A stretch of DNA of 64,000 bases. It comes from Cryobacterium sp. Lineage in GTDB: Bacteria > Actinomycetota > Actinomycetes > Actinomycetales > Microbacteriaceae. Below are positions 62,226-64,000 of this stretch, piece by piece (position 1 is the first letter of the stretch; each line of letters opens with the position of its first letter). Location of the stretch: the NCBI RefSeq assembly GCF_025463825.1, contig NZ_JAODBG010000093.1, positions 1-64,000 of the forward strand, given 5' to 3'. Under the pieces are notes generated by a model. It saw only the letters and a list, made by a program, of their open reading frames with translations. It searched no databases and was not told where the DNA came from. The translations under genes were made by a program, and so were the position numbers.

Positions 62226-64000
62226 TCAGTCGCGGGGGGCGCGCTGCAGCGGGACCGTGCCGGTATCGGTGCGGTCGCTGTCTTCCGGGAGCGGGCGGGC
62301 GTGCGGCAGTTTGCTGCCCAGCACCATCGCCACGACGTCACGGGCGATGTGCTGCGGCGTCAGGCCCACGCGCTCGAGGATCTCGGCGCGGGTGCCATGG
62401 TCGAGGAACTCGTCCGGCAGGCCCAGCTCGGTCACGGCGGTGTCGACGCCGGCCTCTCGCAGGTCCTGGCGGATGCGGGTGCCGATGCCACCGACGCGGA
62501 TGCCGTCTTCGATGCTGACCACGATCCGGTGCTCGCCGGCCAGCTCGATGATGCTCTGCGGCACGGGCACGACCCAGCGCGGATCCACAACGGTGGCGCC
62601 GATGCCCTGCGCCGCGAGCCGCTCCGCGACATCGAGGCCCATGCCGGCCATCGGGCCGACCGTGACGATGAGGACATCCTGCTGGGTACTGCGCAGGAGA
62701 ACGTCGACGCCGTCGGACAAGCGCTCCAGGGCGTCGAACTCGACGCCGGTCGAGCCCTTCGGGAATCGCAGCACGGTGGGACCGTCGTCGACGAACACCG
62801 CTTCGGCGAGTTCTTCGCGCAGGCGCGTGGAGTCCCGTGGCGCGGCCAACCGGATGTTCGGGATGACCTGCAGGATCGCGAGGTCCCACATGCCGTGGTG
62901 GCTGGGTCCGTCCGGCCCGGTGACGCCGGCCCGGTCGAGGACGAAGGTGACGCCGGCCTTGTGCAGGGCGACGTCCATCAGGACCTGGTCGAAGGCCCGG
63001 TTGATGAAGGTGGCGTACAGGGCGACGACGGGGTGCAACCCGCCGAAGGCGAGGCCGGCGGCGCTGGTGACGGCGTGCTGTTCGGCGATGCCGACGTCGT
63101 GCACCCGGTCGGGGAAGCGTTCGGCCATCTTGTGCAGCCCGGTGGGTCGCAGCATGGCCGCGGTGATGGCGACCAGCTTCGGGTTGCCGGTGGCCAGGGT
63201 GAGCAGCTCGTCGGCGAACACGGACGTCCACGAGGGAGCCCCGGCCGTTTCGGTGGGCTCGCCGGTCTCCGGGTCGATGACCCCGACGGCGTGGAATTGG
63301 TCGGCCACGTCCTGCACGGCCGGGTCGTAGCCCTTGCCCTTCTGGGTGATGGTGTGCACGATCACCGGGGCGCCGTAGTCCTTGGCCTGGCTGAGGGCCT
63401 CGAGCATGGCTTCCATGTCGTGGCCGTCGACGGGGCCGATGTATTTGATGTCGAGGTTGGAGTACAGCGCCTCATTGTTCGTGAACCGGCTGAGGAACCC
63501 GTGCAGACCACCGCGGACTCCGCGGAACACTGCCCGACCGGGAGCGCCCATGTGATCGAACGCCTCCCGGCTGGTGAGGTAGGCCGCCTTGTAGCTGCGG
63601 CGCAAGCGCACCGTGTTCAGGAACCGGGCCATGCCGCCGATGGTGGGTGCATAGGAGCGGCCGTTGTCGTTGACCACGATGATCAGGCGACGGTTGTTGT
63701 CGTCGCTGATGTTGTTGAGCGCTTCCCAAGTCATGCCGCCGGTGAGCGAGCCGTCGCCGACGACGGCGATGACGTGCCGGTCGCTCTGCCCGGTCATCTC
63801 GAAGGCGCGGGAGATGCCGTCCGCCCAGGACAGCGAGCTGGAGGCGTGCGAGGACTCCACGATGTCGTGCTCGGATTCCCGGCGCTGAGGGTAGCCGGCC
63901 AGGCCGCCGCTCTGGCGGAGACGGCTGAAGTCCTGGCGCCCGGTGAGCATCTTGTGCACGTAGGACTGGTGCCCCGTGTCGAAGACGATGGCATCGCGCG
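62226..64000 (-). CDS. dxs: 1-deoxy-D-xylulose-5-phosphate synthase (5' end outside window)
   Basis: The frame is open to the right edge; about 590 C-terminal residues are visible, the protein being about 640. It starts inside [20 protein letters not shown]. The thiamine-diphosphate site is present ([20 protein letters not shown]) with [14 protein letters not shown] and the C-terminal [20 protein letters not shown] and [23 protein letters not shown] makes DXP from pyruvate and glyceraldehyde 3-phosphate, the entry to the MEP isoprenoid pathway. The C-terminal about 25 residues are an Arg/Pro/Asp tail. Confidence 0.96.
   Translation of the reverse strand, partial: RDAIVFDTGHQSYVHKMLTGRQDFSRLRQSGGLAGYPQRRESEHDIVESSHASSSLSWADGISRAFEMTGQSDRHVIAVVGDGSLTGGMTWEALNNISDDNNRRLIIVVNDNGRSYAPTIGGMARFLNTVRLRRSYKAAYLTSREAFDHMGAPGRAVFRGVRGGLHGFLSRFTNNEALYSNLDIKYIGPVDGHDMEAMLEALSQAKDYGAPVIVHTITQKGKGYDPAVQDVADQFHAVGVIDPETGEPTETAGAPSWTSVFADELLTLATGNPKLVAITAAMLRPTGLHKMAERFPDRVHDVGIAEQHAVTSAAGLAFGGLHPVVALYATFINRAFDQVLMDVALHKAGVTFVLDRAGVTGPDGPSHHGMWDLAILQVIPNIRLAAPRDSTRLREELAEAVFVDDGPTVLRFPKGSTGVEFDALERLSDGVDVLLRSTQQDVLIVTVGPMAGMGLDVAERLAAQGIGATVVDPRWVVPVPQSIIELAGEHRIVVSIEDGIRVGGIGTRIRQDLREAGVDTAVTELGLPDEFLDHGTRAEILERVGLTPQHIARDVVAMVLGSKLPHARPLPEDSDRTDTGTVPLQRAPRD

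Overview
The window reads as the chromosome of a high-GC Gram-positive actinobacterium, most likely family Microbacteriaceae (a Cryobacterium-like genus is my guess, not shown). Grounds: strong GC bias with many GTG starts, actinobacterial gene orders (rpsD-DUF948-alaS-ruvX-mltG-aroE-aroC-aroK-aroB-aroQ-efp-nusB; thrS-HIT-pdxS-pdxT-yebC-ruvCAB-yajC-secDF-rel; DUF3000-RNase D-fadA-fadB-dxs), DUF349/DUF948/DUF3000 proteins and a DUF222-HNH remnant. No phage, IS element, CRISPR array, rRNA or replication origin was seen.

Layout. 1-1.3 kb: a gene tail and a membrane-anchored DsbA-like protein. 1.3-2.8 kb: nusB, efp, aroQ. 2.9-8.7 kb: a block that interrupts the shikimate cluster, with a DUF779 protein, an ExaC-type aldehyde dehydrogenase with two compensating frameshifts, a membrane-protein pseudogene with two in-frame stops, a GAF-domain regulator and an exported M1 peptidase. 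8.8-17.2 kb: aroB, aroK, aroC, aroE, mltG, ruvX, alaS, tightly overlapping and read leftward. 17.3-20.3 kb: two small membrane proteins, rpsD, rarA. 20.5-23.5 kb (rightward): cyclophilin, DUF349 protein, an unknown protein running antisense into rel. 23.4-37.1 kb (leftward): rel, secF-secD-yajC, ruvB-ruvA-ruvC, yebC, a truncated DUF1697 gene, pdxT-pdxS, HIT, thrS. 37.2-38.9 kb: two copies of a tRNA-Val(GAC)-Cys-Gly array flanking a DUF4383 gene, then a rightward tRNA-Val(CAC).

38.9-43.9 kb is accessory and partly decayed: a short class II FBPase, an ABM monooxygenase, remnants of a DUF222-HNH endonuclease and of a thioredoxin-reductase-like enzyme, a methyltransferase carrying a 15-bp minisatellite, and DUF2071. 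43.9-49.1 kb holds a flotillin, SHOCT and DUF6325 proteins and a large LuxR/MalT-like regulator broken by a frameshift and an in-frame TGA. 49.3-55.3 kb: PemK-like protein, ammonium transporter with a convincing GlnR-type operator, ZapE-like ATPase, sulfurtransferase and SufE, alpha/beta hydrolase. 55.4-64 kb: DUF3000, RNase D, the fatty-acid oxidation pair fadA-fadB, an aldo/keto reductase and the 3' part of dxs.

Most of the window is ordinary core genome. The points worth checking are the GlnR-like site before amt, the tRNA array duplication, the number of broken accessory genes, the methyltransferase minisatellite and several long perfect hairpins. No convincing new defence or biosynthetic system was seen; the flotillin-SHOCT-DUF6325-LuxR neighbourhood is the nearest thing to an uncharacterised module.
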